Under the pieces are notes generated by a model. The model was not told the origin of the DNA and made no database searches. It saw only the letters and a list, made by a program, of their open reading frames with translations. 64,000 nucleotides of DNA. Origin: Clostridia bacterium UC5.1-1D2. Its GTDB lineage: Bacteria; Bacillota; Clostridia; Lachnospirales; Lachnospiraceae. The DNA lies in contig BBZN01000004.1 of the NCBI GenBank assembly GCA_001304855.1, positions 104,979 to 168,978 of the forward strand. Reading direction: 5' to 3'. The position numbers and the translations under genes are program-made. Below, one piece after another: positions 1-10,501 of the stretch (the stretch's first letter is position 1; every line of letters starts with the position of its first letter).

Positions 1-18
1 GCTCTGACTAATAAGAGA

Positions 19-483
19 GTGATGATGAAGTACACGAAGGAGCTGGAGCAGAAGGGCTTAAGTGATAATGATATCCTTGTTATGCAGTGGGAGGATGACA
101 ATTATTGCTCCGGACAAGACAGCATATCATTGATAGGAGACGGGAAGCTCTATAAAATGCAGCTCATGGAAACGGATGCAGTTTTAAGGGCAGCCCAATT
201 TATAAAAAAGCATTGCGGACTAATGGGAGATGAAATTGAAAGCATTGATACCGGAATGCCAAATGTCTATAATTTTTGCGATTTTAACGATTTTACTAAA
301 TTGAAAGAAAGAAAAAGTAGAAAAATTAAAATAAATTATTTTATGGATGAGAAACGCACAAAGCAATGGTTTGATGACAGGCTGAACCGATTTGAGAGTA
401 CAGACAGGGATAAATACAGCGATACGGAATTGGATCAGCTTAAGAGCATATATCGGCACGAAATATGGAAGAAAGCGGCTTAA
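19..483 (+). CDS. Hypothetical protein, about 154 aa
   Basis: I do not recognise this protein. It can start at GTG 19 or at either of two ATG codons directly after it; the AAGAGAG just upstream suits the second or third. It is soluble, with no signal peptide or membrane segment. The middle is rich in Lys and aromatic residues and the C-terminal third is charged and probably helical. The coding region is AT-rich compared with the housekeeping part of the window. It overlaps the next small gene by 19 bases in another frame, which suggests translational coupling. The window edge hides what lies upstream, so its operon cannot be judged. Confidence 0.55.
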   Translation: MMMKYTKELEQKGLSDNDILVMQWEDDNYCSGQDSISLIGDGKLYKMQLMETDAVLRAAQFIKKHCGLMGDEIESIDTGMPNVYNFCDFNDFTKLKERKSRKIKINYFMDEKRTKQWFDDRLNRFESTDRDKYSDTELDQLKSIYRHEIWKKAA

Positions 484-665
484 AATTACCTTTAAATCTT
501 AAAGCATTTATAGATATCACGAAAACGGAACGTGTTAAAAAAGTTACATTAGACGAGTTGACAGGACAAAAAGACAACTTAAAACATAACAAAAAACCTT
601 CGGCTAATAAGCGGACTGTACAAAATAAGAAAGAGCGGTCCCGTTCAGGCTGCAGAATCTTGTGA
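465..665 (+). CDS. Small basic hypothetical protein, 66 aa
   Basis: This short, Lys- and Arg-rich reading frame starts at an ATG inside the end of the preceding gene. It has no recognisable domain, and the C-terminal half is highly basic and probably disordered. It could be a coupled small protein. It could also be the real C-terminus of the preceding protein if a frameshift lies near 465-480. Confidence is low because the protein is short and low in complexity. Confidence 0.35.
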   Translation: MEESGLKLPLNLKAFIDITKTERVKKVTLDELTGQKDNLKHNKKPSANKRTVQNKKERSRSGCRIL

Positions 666-690
666 TGGTTTATCAAGAAAATCTTGCATC

Positions 691-716
691 CATACCCCTC
701 AGAGCCGAGGGGTATG
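691..716. terminator. Perfect 10-bp hairpin between convergent genes
   Basis: The arms CATACCCCTC (691-700) and GAGGGGTATG (707-716) pair perfectly around a 6-base loop. The hairpin lies between a plus-strand gene ending at 665 and a minus-strand gene ending at 776, where a shared terminator would sit. Neither side has a clear T-run, so a regulatory or repeat origin is also possible. Confidence 0.45.
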
Positions 717-775
717 AGATTCAGGGACTGAAATTCGCTTTTTAGCCATGTGGCAGAGGAAGCCTGGTAAAGGAG

Positions 776-1757
776 CTATTTCAGCTGCACCACATTGTCC
801 TTGATTTTGAAGGTGCCAAAGCTTCTGATAAAGCTGGAGATACGGCTGAAGCCATACTGTTTGACGTCAAAAGAAGGATGGGATTTTCTCAGCTCATCGT
901 GTATGATGCTTAAGTTGTCCACCAGACCGTTGTTGTCGCGTATAATCCGGGCAATCTCCTTCTCAATTTCCGCCTTGGAAATGCTTGCGCTTTTCTCCTG
1001 CACGAAATAGCCGCCGTGAAGCTTTACCACCTGGAAATCGTTGTTGTCCAGACTTTCCAGAAAGGTAGACAGTTTGGAGTAGCCGTAATTACGCACGTCA
1101 AAATCTGAAAAACGTTTCGTGAGGAATTCCTACCCTTGCCAGGATAATGGGCTGGTTCTGGCTGTTGTTTTCTATCAAAAGCTTGGTAATGGCCTTCTGA
1201 ATCTCGTCAATGCTGGTAATGGTTTTCTGAATCTCATCAATGGCAGCTACTTCCGCTTTCACTGCGGCAGCATTGCCGCTTCGCCCCTTTGCATTCACCG
1301 GCGTCTCCGCCGTATCCTCCGAAGATATAATTTCCAGCAGTTTGAAAGTATCGCATGCAGCGCGGAAGGGTTTGGGTGTTTTCTGTTCTCCGATACCCAT
1401 GACGAACATACCCGCCTCCCTCAACCGCTGGGCCAGCTTTGTAAAGTCTGAATCACTGGATACAAGGCAGAAACCGTCAACATTTCCTGAATACAGTATG
1501 TCCATGGCATCGATAATCATCGCCGAATCCGTGGCATTTTTTCCTGTGGTGTAGCTGTACTGCTGGATAGGATTTACAGACCAGTCCAGAAGCACATTTT
1601 TCCAGCTCCTTTTCTCATTATCCGTCCAGTCTCCGTAAATACGTTTGTAGGTGGCAACTCCAATATCGGACACCTCGTCCAATATGTATTTTATATACTT
1701 TGGAGATACATTGTCTGCGTCAATCAGCACTGCAAATCTGCGTTCGTTTTGATCCAT
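776..1757 (-). CDS. NYN-domain putative RNase with two OST-HTH (LOTUS) domains
   Basis: Residues 1 to about 150 form a NYN/LabA-like (DUF88) PIN-fold domain. The acidic positions expected for metal-dependent RNA cleavage are visible: LIDADN near residue 12, the Asp pair in DSAMIIDAMD and the SSDSDF motif. A linker carrying an imperfect short repeat (IDEIQK twice) follows. Two winged-helix OST-HTH domains come next, recognisable by their RNYGYSKL and KQYGFSRI signatures. The frame breaks near 1125-1135; joining the frames gives a continuous first OST-HTH domain ending FSDFDVRNYGYSKL. Family knowledge suggests a cytosolic RNA-binding nuclease, but the target is unknown. It faces the preceding genes tail to tail and is divergent from the glycan cluster. 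Confidence 0.8.
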
Positions 1758-1992
1758 AGGTTTTTAGTCACTTTCTTTTTTGTGGATTTTTTATAGAAAT
1801 ATTTATTAATATGACAAGTTTAACATATTGGGGAAGGGGATGTAAAGGGGAAGTCGCCGACAAAAATAAAGGAATGAGAGAAGCCGTAATTTTTCAAAAA
1901 AGATAAAATACCATTATGCAAAGAGAGAATTATGTCGATAAGTGTATATATCTTATTTAATAAATAAAGCAGCAGGGAGAATACTGGATCGT

Positions 1993-2949
1993 ATGGAGCA
2001 TATTATTTTGTACGGAGCGGGCGAACGGGGGCGAGCTATCTATGGATATATGGAAAGTTTGGGAAAATCCCATATAATTTATGGTTTTTGCGATAAACAT
2101 GCAAAGGAAATTGGTTCCATAGGTGAAGACAAAAAGCAGGTCTGGACTTTGGAAGAATTGAGACAACTGGACGTTAATTGTCTCTATTGCATTACACCCG
2201 TTGATGCAGATGCGGCCAGCGAGATTAGAGAAGTTCTTTCAGGGGAAAAGATAATTGATTTTTCAGAGTTATTGGATATGGCGGGCTTGGATCGAGCTGA
2301 CTGCAATCGAAATTTTTGTGCTTTTACTCATATTGATGAAATGGACAAATATTTTCAGGATGCAGAAGATAGCCTGGATGTTTTTTGGGACAGGGACAGC
2401 GTGTTTTACAGGATGTTTCAAAAGCTGGAGCTGGATAATGTAATTGAATTGGCCTGTGGACGCGGGAGGCATGTAGAGAAATATATGAATCAGTCTGGAG
2501 AAATTACGCTGGTAGATATTCTGCAGAAAAATATTGATGCATGCCGGGGGAGATTCAGGAATAACACGCATATTCGCTATTATAAAAACAACGGATACGA
2601 CTTAAAAGAACTGGAGGCGGGCGCCTACTCAGCATTATTTACATACGATGCCATGGTGCATTTTGAGTTGCTCGATATATGGTCTTATTTAAAAGATATT
2701 TACAGGGTTTTAAGACATGGTGGACGCGCTTTGTTTCACCATTCAAATAATAGAAGTGATTATAAAGCAAGTTTTGGAACAGCTGTATATGGAAGAAGCT
2801 TTATGAGCCAGGAGGTCTTTGCCTATCTTGCCTACAAGGCCGGCTTTGAAATTCTGGAACAGCAGGTAATAGACTGGGGGATTCCTTCCTATGACTGTAT
2901 TACATTAGTGGAAAAGCCTGGAAAAGGTGGCAAGTATGCTGAATCTTAA
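1993..2949 (+). CDS. Rossmann-like domain fused to SAM-dependent methyltransferase
   Basis: This is the first gene of the glycan cluster. The N-terminal ~100 residues form a nucleotide-binding-like domain opening with IILYGAGERGR, like the N-domain of PglD-type sugar acyltransferases. Residues ~130-310 form a class I methyltransferase: motif I ELACGRGRH, an acidic residue after the second strand (LVDI), and a Gly-rich motif after VLRHGG. I chose ATG 1993, preceded by GGGAG with long spacing, because the domain starts there; an in-frame GTG at 1942 would add 17 residues. The substrate is unknown; a sugar or a phosphonate/phosphate ester is plausible from context. Confidence 0.75.
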   Translation: MEHIILYGAGERGRAIYGYMESLGKSHIIYGFCDKHAKEIGSIGEDKKQVWTLEELRQLDVNCLYCITPVDADAASEIREVLSGEKIIDFSELLDMAGLDRADCNRNFCAFTHIDEMDKYFQDAEDSLDVFWDRDSVFYRMFQKLELDNVIELACGRGRHVEKYMNQSGEITLVDILQKNIDACRGRFRNNTHIRYYKNNGYDLKELEAGAYSALFTYDAMVHFELLDIWSYLKDIYRVLRHGGRALFHHSNNRSDYKASFGTAVYGRSFMSQEVFAYLAYKAGFEILEQQVIDWGIPSYDCITLVEKPGKGGKYAES

Positions 2950-2960
2950 AAACACTTCGT

Positions 2961-4079
2961 TTGAAAGAACTGGCTGGTCAGGTTAAAGCATCTGGATGTC
3001 AAATAATTGCGTACGGAGCGGGAGTAATTGGCCAGACGGTTCTTCCTTATTTTGTTCACAAATATGAACTAGACAACCAGTTGTTCTGCTTTGCGGATTC
3101 AGAGCCCCGCAAACAGGGAACCTGCATTAAAATTACAGAAGAAAAATCGGTTCCGGTATATTCACTTGAGGAGTCTTTAAGCAGGTGCAGCCGATTTGTT
3201 CTTCTGGTTACAAACAGCCGCCTGGAACCGGTGATTTCTTTTTTAGATCAGGTGGAGAAACTTGAAGATCAGGAAACCTACCTTTTACCTGTTATGTTAG
3301 TCACTCATAGAAAGGCACAAGACAGAATCGGCGCAGTGCGCAGGAGTGAGGTTCCTCTGATACCTAAGAAGATCCATTACTGCTGGTTTTCCGGCAATCC
3401 TATGCCTGAATCATTGGTACGTTGTGTGGAAAGTTGGGAAAAGTACTGCCCGGGTTATGAAATTATCCGTTGGGATGAAAGTAATTATGACCTGTCGTGG
3501 AATCCATATATGAAGCAGGCTTATGAATGTGGGAAGTGGGGCTTCATTCCAGATGTGGCGAGGCTGGATCTTCTGTACCGGTATGGAGGAATATATCTGG
3601 ATACAGATGTGGAGTTGATAAAAAGCCTGGATAATCTGCTGTATGTACCTGCTTTTTCTGGGGTGGAGCAGTGGGGTATTGTTAATTGCGGCGGATGCAG
3701 CGGGGCGGTACAGGGGAATGCCATGATAGGTGAACTTCTTCAGTTTCGGTGTAACGAAAAGTTTCTGATGCCGGATGGCTCCATGAATTTAACTACCTGC
3801 GGGTACTATGAGACGTTTCCCTTTCTGAGACGCGGCATGAGGCCAGACTGCACAACTCAGGAGATAGGCGGCATGGTCGTTTATTCGCCAGAGTTTTTTC
3901 ATCCAGGAGACTATATGAGCGGCAGACTGCATTTGACAGAGAATACATATTCCATTCATCATTTTAGTGGAAGCTGGCTGGATCAGGAGAGTAAATTGAA
4001 AATGAAGTCCGCATCTTCCTATTATGACGGCGTGTTAGACAGAATGCAGTGGCAGGAGAAAACGGATAATAATGAATGA
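2961..4079 (+). CDS. GT32 (OCH1-type) glycosyltransferase with N-terminal Rossmann-like domain
   Basis: The N-terminus carries a YGAG motif (IIAYGAGVIGQ) and a predicted alpha/beta domain of about 110 residues. From about residue 130 the protein is a glycosyltransferase of the DXD sugar-binding type: IPKKIHYCWFSG opens the domain and YLDTDVEL (~residue 213) is the metal/nucleotide-sugar motif. The start is unclear. TTG 2961 opens the frame but has no ribosome binding site. ATG 2936 has a good AAGGTGG upstream and would join the frame if the A5 run near 2947 had one base fewer, so the true start may be 2936. It would act on the cytoplasmic face in repeat-unit assembly. Confidence 0.78.
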   Translation: MKELAGQVKASGCQIIAYGAGVIGQTVLPYFVHKYELDNQLFCFADSEPRKQGTCIKITEEKSVPVYSLEESLSRCSRFVLLVTNSRLEPVISFLDQVEKLEDQETYLLPVMLVTHRKAQDRIGAVRRSEVPLIPKKIHYCWFSGNPMPESLVRCVESWEKYCPGYEIIRWDESNYDLSWNPYMKQAYECGKWGFIPDVARLDLLYRYGGIYLDTDVELIKSLDNLLYVPAFSGVEQWGIVNCGGCSGAVQGNAMIGELLQFRCNEKFLMPDGSMNLTTCGYYETFPFLRRGMRPDCTTQEIGGMVVYSPEFFHPGDYMSGRLHLTENTYSIHHFSGSWLDQESKLKMKSASSYYDGVLDRMQWQEKTDNNE

Positions 4080-4094
4080 TTGTGGAGAATGATT

Positions 4095-6664
4095 ATGCGT
4101 AAATATTTGAAAAAGAAACTGATGAGCATGATGGGGACTTTGGAAAAAGCAGAGCATTCCCTGAACGGAATATGCCAACTCAAGGGGGGGAGGGAAGAAT
4201 GTGGCAGCCTTTTGGCAGAGATGCAGAACTGCGCCATTGAAATGGGGGAAGCCATAGAGGATGCGGAGGGGGAGGGAACCACAAGCGTCGCTTTGCTGGA
4301 ACAGTATTGTGAACTGTTGTGGGAATGCCTGAATGCGGCTCCCGGTCCTGTTCGCCAAAGAATTTTGAAGGAGATTTACAGAAAAAGAAGCGCCGCTAAA
4401 AAGCAAATTCAAAATGAGTTTTCTGAAGTTTCAGAAATTCTTTTTTGCCCTATAAGGCAAGTATGTGGGACAGTATGGAAAGTATTTACAAATTTTTTAG
4501 CGGACAGGAAAACTGCCGATGCACAGTTATGCCGATTCCTTACTATTCAAAACATACAGATGGTTCTCTGGGGGAGGAATATTATGAAGGAGAATTCTAT
4601 CCAGATGATGTACTTGTTACGCATTATAAGGATTACGATATGGCTGAACATTGCCCGGAAGTGATTATCATTCATAATCCGTATGATGATATGAATTATG
4701 TAACATCAGTACATCCTGATTTTTATGCCCGTAATCTGAAGCAGTATACCGATTGTTTAGTATATGTATCTTATTTTATAATAAACAGCGCAATCAGCAA
4801 TATTTCGCTCCAATTTTGTCAGACTCCAGGCGCTTTACTCTCGGATTTAGTAATCGTCCAGTCAGAGTCTGTTAGGGAGACTTATATAAAGGCCATTGAG
4901 GAATGGGTAGGGTTTATGGGCAGAAAAGGGGCTTTCAGCCGTTCTGCACTGGAACGGAAAATTCAGGCATTGGGATCGCCGAAAGTAGATAAGGTGTTAC
5001 ATTCAAAAAGAGAGGATTTCGCTCTTCCTGAACAGTGGAATTCAATGTTAAAAGGAAAAAGAGCGGTTCTTTACAATACAAGTGTTACAGGTATTCTCCA
5101 AAAAGGAGAACTGGAATTAAATAAAATTGAGGATGTCATTGAGATTTTCAGAGAAGAGAGGACGCGGTTTTGTGGTGGCGCCCTCATCCCCTTAGCGATA
5201 CTACTTTCGCATCCATGCGCCCGGAGCTTAGAGAACGCTATCTCAAGATTGTAAAAAGCTTTAAGGAAGAAGAGCGCGGAATATATGACGATACCCCGGA
5301 TTTGCACAGAGCGATTGCGTGGACTGATTTCTATTATGGAGACAGCAGTTCCCTGACAATATTATACGGATTAACAGGAAAACCGGTAGTCATGCAAAAT
5401 AAAACGGTTTTAAGCCGGAATGCCCATTCTGATTTATCCGTTCTTTATGTTGCAAGCGCGGAAGAAAATGGAGAGATATGGTTTACAGCAAGAAATTTTA
5501 ACGGATTTTTTCATATGAATTGTGATCTGGGATTAACCGATTATTTGGGGAGCGTACCTGGTGAAAAATGCAAGGTTTATAATTTGTTTACAGATATCGT
5601 TAAGGATGGAGATAACTTGTGGCTAATTCCGGGAAGGGGAGAAGCTCTAGTAAAATACAGTATAAACGAAAACACATTTATCCGGTATAGGCTACCGGAT
5701 AACGATGAATTACAGGCGGGAGACGTCAAATTCTGTTCAGCCTGGCTGGACGATGATAAATTATATTTTATCCCCTCCGAACAGTCCTATTTTGCGAACT
5801 TTGATCTTAAGACGGAGTCGTGGAGCATTGACAACTCATGGAAAAAACGCCTGGAAAATAAATACGGAATAAAATTGAATGCCCCATACTTTTATGACTT
5901 CTGTATTTTGAAGCAGGCAAAACTGGCGTTAATCCCTATCCATGGAACGAATATTATTATAGAGTATTCCATTCAAACAGGCAAAATGAAATATCGCCGG
6001 CTGGGTGCAAATGATAATTCTTTTTCTTTCATAGATGGCAATGAAGATGCAGTTTATTTAGTTGCCCGTAACAGGACGGGAACGATCTACAGATGGAAGC
6101 TGGATGGGATAAAGATTGAATTGGCGGAGAGCCATCCGGAATGTTTTTCGGAAGGTTTATGCGCTGGTTTTGTGTGGTGGGTGAGACGGCTATATGGCGC
6201 CTTCTGTTGGAAAAGGAGCGCTAAAAGTTGATTTGGCTTCTGGGAGCAGCGAAGTATTAAAGCCTGATGCCGGAGATGTTTTTCAATTTTACTCCGTAAA
6301 AAAATTGTCGGGTGGTAAAATTCAAATTCCGGCAGCATGCACTGGCGGCAATGACGTCAGAACTATGATTGTTAATACGGAGAGCGGAATCGATTATACG
6401 GTTGTTCCGAAACGACCGGAGCATAGCCTTCTGGAGCAGGGAAATCCCTTTGAGCAGATAACAGGAAGGAGTATTCCGTCTAAGCCGTCAGGGCATATAA
6501 TATGGGAGACCCGAGAAATCACCCTGGAGCAGATTCTCAATTGGCCGGATAACATTGTTTCTCTGCACACTGCTGAGATATATAAGTCATTGTTTGCCAA
6601 TGGCAGCGGAGACTGCGGAGAAAAAACTGCAAAGTTTATAATGGAATATATAAATGAAAGTTAA
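4095..6664 (+). CDS. CDP-glycerol-glycerophosphotransferase-like protein with propeller-like C-terminal half
   Basis: This is one long gene of about 855 codons, broken near 4447, 5175 and 6185. A T7 run at the first break and a T5 at the second restore the frame. After a helical N-terminal ~115 residues, a GT-B-like region contains LPYKASMWDSME, PIPYY, HNPYD and later WWRPHPLSD and YYGDSSSLTILYGLTGKP. The last two resemble the CDP-alcohol-binding half of TagB/TagF-type transferases. From about residue 430 on, repeated units (LWLIPG, LYFIPS, LALIPI, VYLVAR, each followed by a strand) look like beta-propeller blades. A poly-alcohol-phosphate transferase fits the neighbouring CDP-pentitol genes. 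ATG 4095 is chosen for its GGAG at 7-base spacing. Confidence 0.68.
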
Positions 6665-6678
6665 GGGGAAAGGGTAAT

Positions 6679-7879
6679 ATGGAAGAAGGATTCAGCCCTT
6701 TGGAAAGCAGGAAACTTTCGATTATTGTACCTGTATATAATAAGGAAAAGTATCTTGGAAAGTGCCTGGAAAGTCTGGTAATGCAGACGTACCACAACAA
6801 AGAGATAATTGTAGTCGATGATGGTTCTTTGGATAAATCAGGCGATATCTGTGACCAGTTCGCATTGAGATATGATTGTGTTTCAACGGTGCATCAGGAA
6901 AATCTTGGACGAGTCAATGCCAGAAAAAGGGGATTTGATGCTTCCAGCGGAGAGATAGTCACGTTTGTAGATGGAGATGACTGGGTTGAAGCAGAGGCAT
7001 ATGAGCAATTAATACAAAAGATGGCGGATACTGAGGCTGATTTAACCGCATTCGGATATTGGGAAGAATGGACGGACAGGATAAATAAAGTTGAAAATGG
7101 TGTTGCTGAGGGTATCTACAGGGGAGTCGCCCTACAGGAACTGAAGCGTCATAGCCTTTGCCGGGGGGATTTTTTTTCATTTGGCATATCCCCATCCTTA
7201 TGTACAAAACTTTTTAGACGATCCCTGTTGCTGGATTCTGGATTCATGAAACGGGATGAGAAGGTGGTATATGGGGAGGATGTAGCGGCGGTGATATCCG
7301 CTGTACAGATGGCTGGCTGTATACAGGTGTGCAGCGACGCTCCTTATCACTACCGCCAGGACAATTATACACAGGGCTTGAATACGCTTCGTGTGAGCAG
7401 GGATAGTCTTTGCAGGCTTTACCAGGAGCTACAGGGGAAGACGGATGATTTTCAGCTTAAGCTGTATATGTGGTTTGTGCTATTGCTGCGCAGCTATGAA
7501 GATGTTAGAGAAATTCAGGAAAACAGCCTTTTTCCTTATAATAATGTGAAAATTGGTGAAAAAATACTCATATATGGCGCCGGAGGATTTGGGCGTGAAG
7601 TATATAAAAAGCTTGAAAAAAAGCGGCGATTATGTGGTCAGCGCATGGGTAGACCGGCATGCAGAGGATGACGAAATAAAGCAGATGGGGGTAGAACCTC
7701 TTTCCGCAATGGATAAAAAGGAATATGACTGTGTAATTATAGCTATACTCAACGAGCAGGTGAGCCGCAAAGTTGAAGCTGATTTAAGAAAAAGAGGAAT
7801 AAGAAAAAAAATAGAAGTCATATCTGCCAAGTATTTGCTGGAAACAGAGCTTCCGCAATGGGTGGAGGAGAACGTATGA
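6679..7879 (+). CDS. GT2 family glycosyltransferase with C-terminal Rossmann-like domain
   Basis: The N-terminal ~230 residues are a GT-A glycosyltransferase: LSIIVPVYNKEKYL, the VVDDGS nucleotide motif and FVDGDDW as the DXD region. A linker follows, then a Rossmann-like module starting ILIYGAGGFGREVY, the same kind of module that is N-terminal in neighbouring proteins. The frame breaks at the A-run near 7613-7620; one extra A gives KLEKKSGDYVVSAWVD and continues to 7879. The ATG is preceded by a purine-rich GGGGAAAGGG. It overlaps the next gene's ATG (7876), which suggests coupling. The sugar donor is not predictable. Confidence 0.8.
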
Positions 7880-8695
7880 AACAGGTAAGTATTGTAATGC
7901 CGGTTTACAATGGAGAGCGGTATTTGCAGGAATCGATTAACAGCATACGGAGCCAATCGTTTCAGGACTGGGAGTTATTATTGATAAACGATTGCTCTAC
8001 AGATAATTCGCTGAAGATAATGGAAGAACTGGAAAAAACAGATGAGAGAATTTGTGTCTATTCCAATTTTAAAAATTTAAAACTTCCCCGAACACTGAAT
8101 CGGGCTTCAGGGAGGCTGCCGGAAAATATTTGACCTGGACATCGGACGACAATGTATATATGCCGGATGCGATTGAAGCTATGTATAACACGCTGGAAGC
8201 AAAGCCGGATGTGGGTTTAGTGTATTGTGACATGTATTACATTGACGAGATGGGGAAAGTGACGGGGCAGGTTTCTACAGAGGAGGAACAACTATATTTT
8301 AATGACTGTGTGGGCGCCTGTTTTATGTACCGTTCAGAGGTTTTGGAAACTGTGGGGGAATATTCGCCAGATATGTTTTGGTGGAGGATTACGAGTATTG
8401 GCTGAGAATTTGCCAACAGTACAGGATTTACCATTTACCGGAAGTTCACTATTATTACCGGCGTCACTCCGAGAGCCTTACAGAGAGCAGAGCGGCGGAG
8501 ATTGACCAACAGCTGCTTCGTCTCAGGTTAAAATATTTGGATTTTTTGCTTGAACGCTCAAATGCCGGTGTCAGGGAGCTGTTGTTTGCAGATTTATGGC
8601 TTCAGAACCATAAAATAGCGGATTCCCTCCGGCTGCGTTTCTTTGGGTCCGGCGTTCTGCCAGAGAGGATTCAGTGGATAGAGAGGAGAAACAAA
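7876..8695 (+). CDS. GT2 family glycosyltransferase
   Basis: ATG 7876 follows a GGAGGAG and overlaps the preceding gene. The protein opens VSIVMPVYNGERYL, with LINDCSTDNS as the nucleotide-binding loop and a TWTSDDN motif in the DXD position; VEDYEYWLR is the expected acceptor-side acidic motif. Two breaks, near 8105 (G4 read as G3) and 8385 (T5 read as T4), are repaired by one base each. No stop codon separates this frame from the following Rossmann/toroid/methyltransferase region. The two may therefore be one very large protein, although an internal ATG at 8696 with AGAGGAG upstream argues for a separate start. Confidence 0.72.
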
Positions 8696-10436
8696 ATGAA
8701 TTCAGATAAAAAAATAATTCTTTATGGAGCAGGGGAATATGGGGAAAGGGCAATGCTCTTTTTGGAGCGGATAAGATCGAATTTTTGCCGACAGCAGTAA
8801 AGAGAAGGCAGGTTCTGTGATAAATGGAAAGCGGGTACTGTCATGTGAAGAACTGAAAGCCGTCTATCATGATTATAATATTGTGATTTCCACGGATGCA
8901 AGGAAGATAACGGCCATTGCAGAAACTCTGGATTCTATGGGGATATATGACTATACAACTTACCTAGAGCATGCTCATTGTTTGAAAAAACCAAAAGAGG
9001 AAGATGTGGACTGGTGCGCAGGTTTTGAAAAAGCAGTTAGCTGGATAGAAAAGCATACCATTCCTGGAAAAGGTATTATTAACAATACAGATCTAGTCCT
9101 TCCGTATCCGGAAGTGACGGGATATTTTATTCCCACTCTATTAAATTGGGGCTTTCGCGATTTAGCCTTATCCTATGGAAAATGGCTTTGCAGCATACAG
9201 AATGAGGATGGTTCTTGGAGTGACGCAGAGGGAAAAGCTTCATATGTTTTTGATACGGCGCAGATTTTAAAAGGCTTGTTGGCCGTACGTAATATGCTGC
9301 CGGAGGCGGATGACTGCATACGAAGGGGATGCAGATGGATAATAGGCCGGGCTGATGGAGAGGGAAGGCTGGTGACTCCATCCACGGAAGCCTGGGATAA
9401 CCGTCAGTGTTCAGATTTAATCCACCTCTACTGCCTGTCTCCCTTGATAGAAGAAGGATACTGTAAAGATGCCATGTACATAGCGGACTATTATCTGACA
9501 AACAGGCTGGACGAAATTATGGAATTCGGGATGCTGTCGCATTTCTACGGTTATGTTATGGAAGCTTTGGTAGATATAGGGCAGAAGGAATTGGCAGAGA
9601 AGGGAATGAAGAAAATTGCCGGGCTCCAGCATCAAAATGGCATGATACCGGCTTACAAAAATGTTAATTGGGTATGTTCCACCGGTCTGATACAGTTTGC
9701 TCTGGTTTGGTATAAGCTGGGAGATTTAGAGCGGGGAAATCGTGCCTTCCACTATTTTATGAGTTTGCAAAACCAGAGCGGTGGATGGTTTGGGAGCTAT
9801 CCAACCTGTGAAAATCCTAAGGGAACGGACTGGACCGAGTATCCTGATTATTTTCCAAATCAGGAAATCAGCTGGGCGGTAAAATATTTTATGGATGCGT
9901 TATATCATAAATGCAAAACGGAATTCGAGGTTCAGGCATCACATTTTCCGGAGTCAATTGACAGAGAGGACGGAAGATACCGTCTGATTCTTGAAAAGGT
10001 TGGAGAACTGGACGCCGGGGCCAGGGTTTTGGACGCCGGATGCGGAAAAGGAAGATATTTGGTTCATTTACTTGAGGATGCGCCGGGGATAAAGTACGCC
10101 GCTGTTGATATTTCAAAAACGGTAACCAGGGATATTCCGCCGGAGATAGAGGTGAAAAGCGGGCCTCTTACCTGCCTGCCTTATGGGGATGAAAGCTTTG
10201 AACTGGTATATGCAGTTGAGTCGTTAGAACATGCCATTGCCCATGAAAATGCCGTGAAGGAGTTGCTCAGAGTCACTTGTAAAGGCGGGGTGGCAGTTAT
10301 TATCGATAAAAATGATTCAGCCAAAGGTTTGCTGGAAATAGATAGCTGGGAAAAGTGGTTTAAAGATTCCTTTTTTGAAGAAATTTCGGCTAAAATGGGG
10401 GTGCGATTTGGAAGTACGGCAAAATATATCTTATGA
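8696..10436 (+). CDS. Rossmann-like domain / alpha-alpha toroid / methyltransferase fusion
   Basis: Three parts are visible. First, a YGAG-type domain (KIILYGAGEYGERA) of about 110 residues, broken twice near 8763 and 8785 where one G and one T restore the frame. Second, about 330 residues with repeated Gln-rich turns (IQNEDGSW, LQHQNGM, LQNQSGGW) spaced like the QW motifs of squalene-cyclase/prenyltransferase toroids. Third, from about residue 440, a class I SAM methyltransferase (VLDAGCGKGRYL, then AAVDIS, then LVYAVESLEH). No DXDD or DCTAE cyclase motif is evident, so the toroid may bind glycan rather than cyclise a terpene. It is read-through with the upstream GT2 frame. Confidence 0.65.
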
Positions 10437-10501
10437 GGGAGGTTTGGCAGACGGTTTGTTTAATGGATGGATATTGAAAAAGAGGGGAGATAAAAATAAG
10501 A

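Noticed and set aside
8696..10436. Terpene or hopanoid cyclase
   Set aside because: Only the toroid and QW-like repeats are visible; no DXDD or equivalent acid motif and no isoprenoid genes lie nearby.
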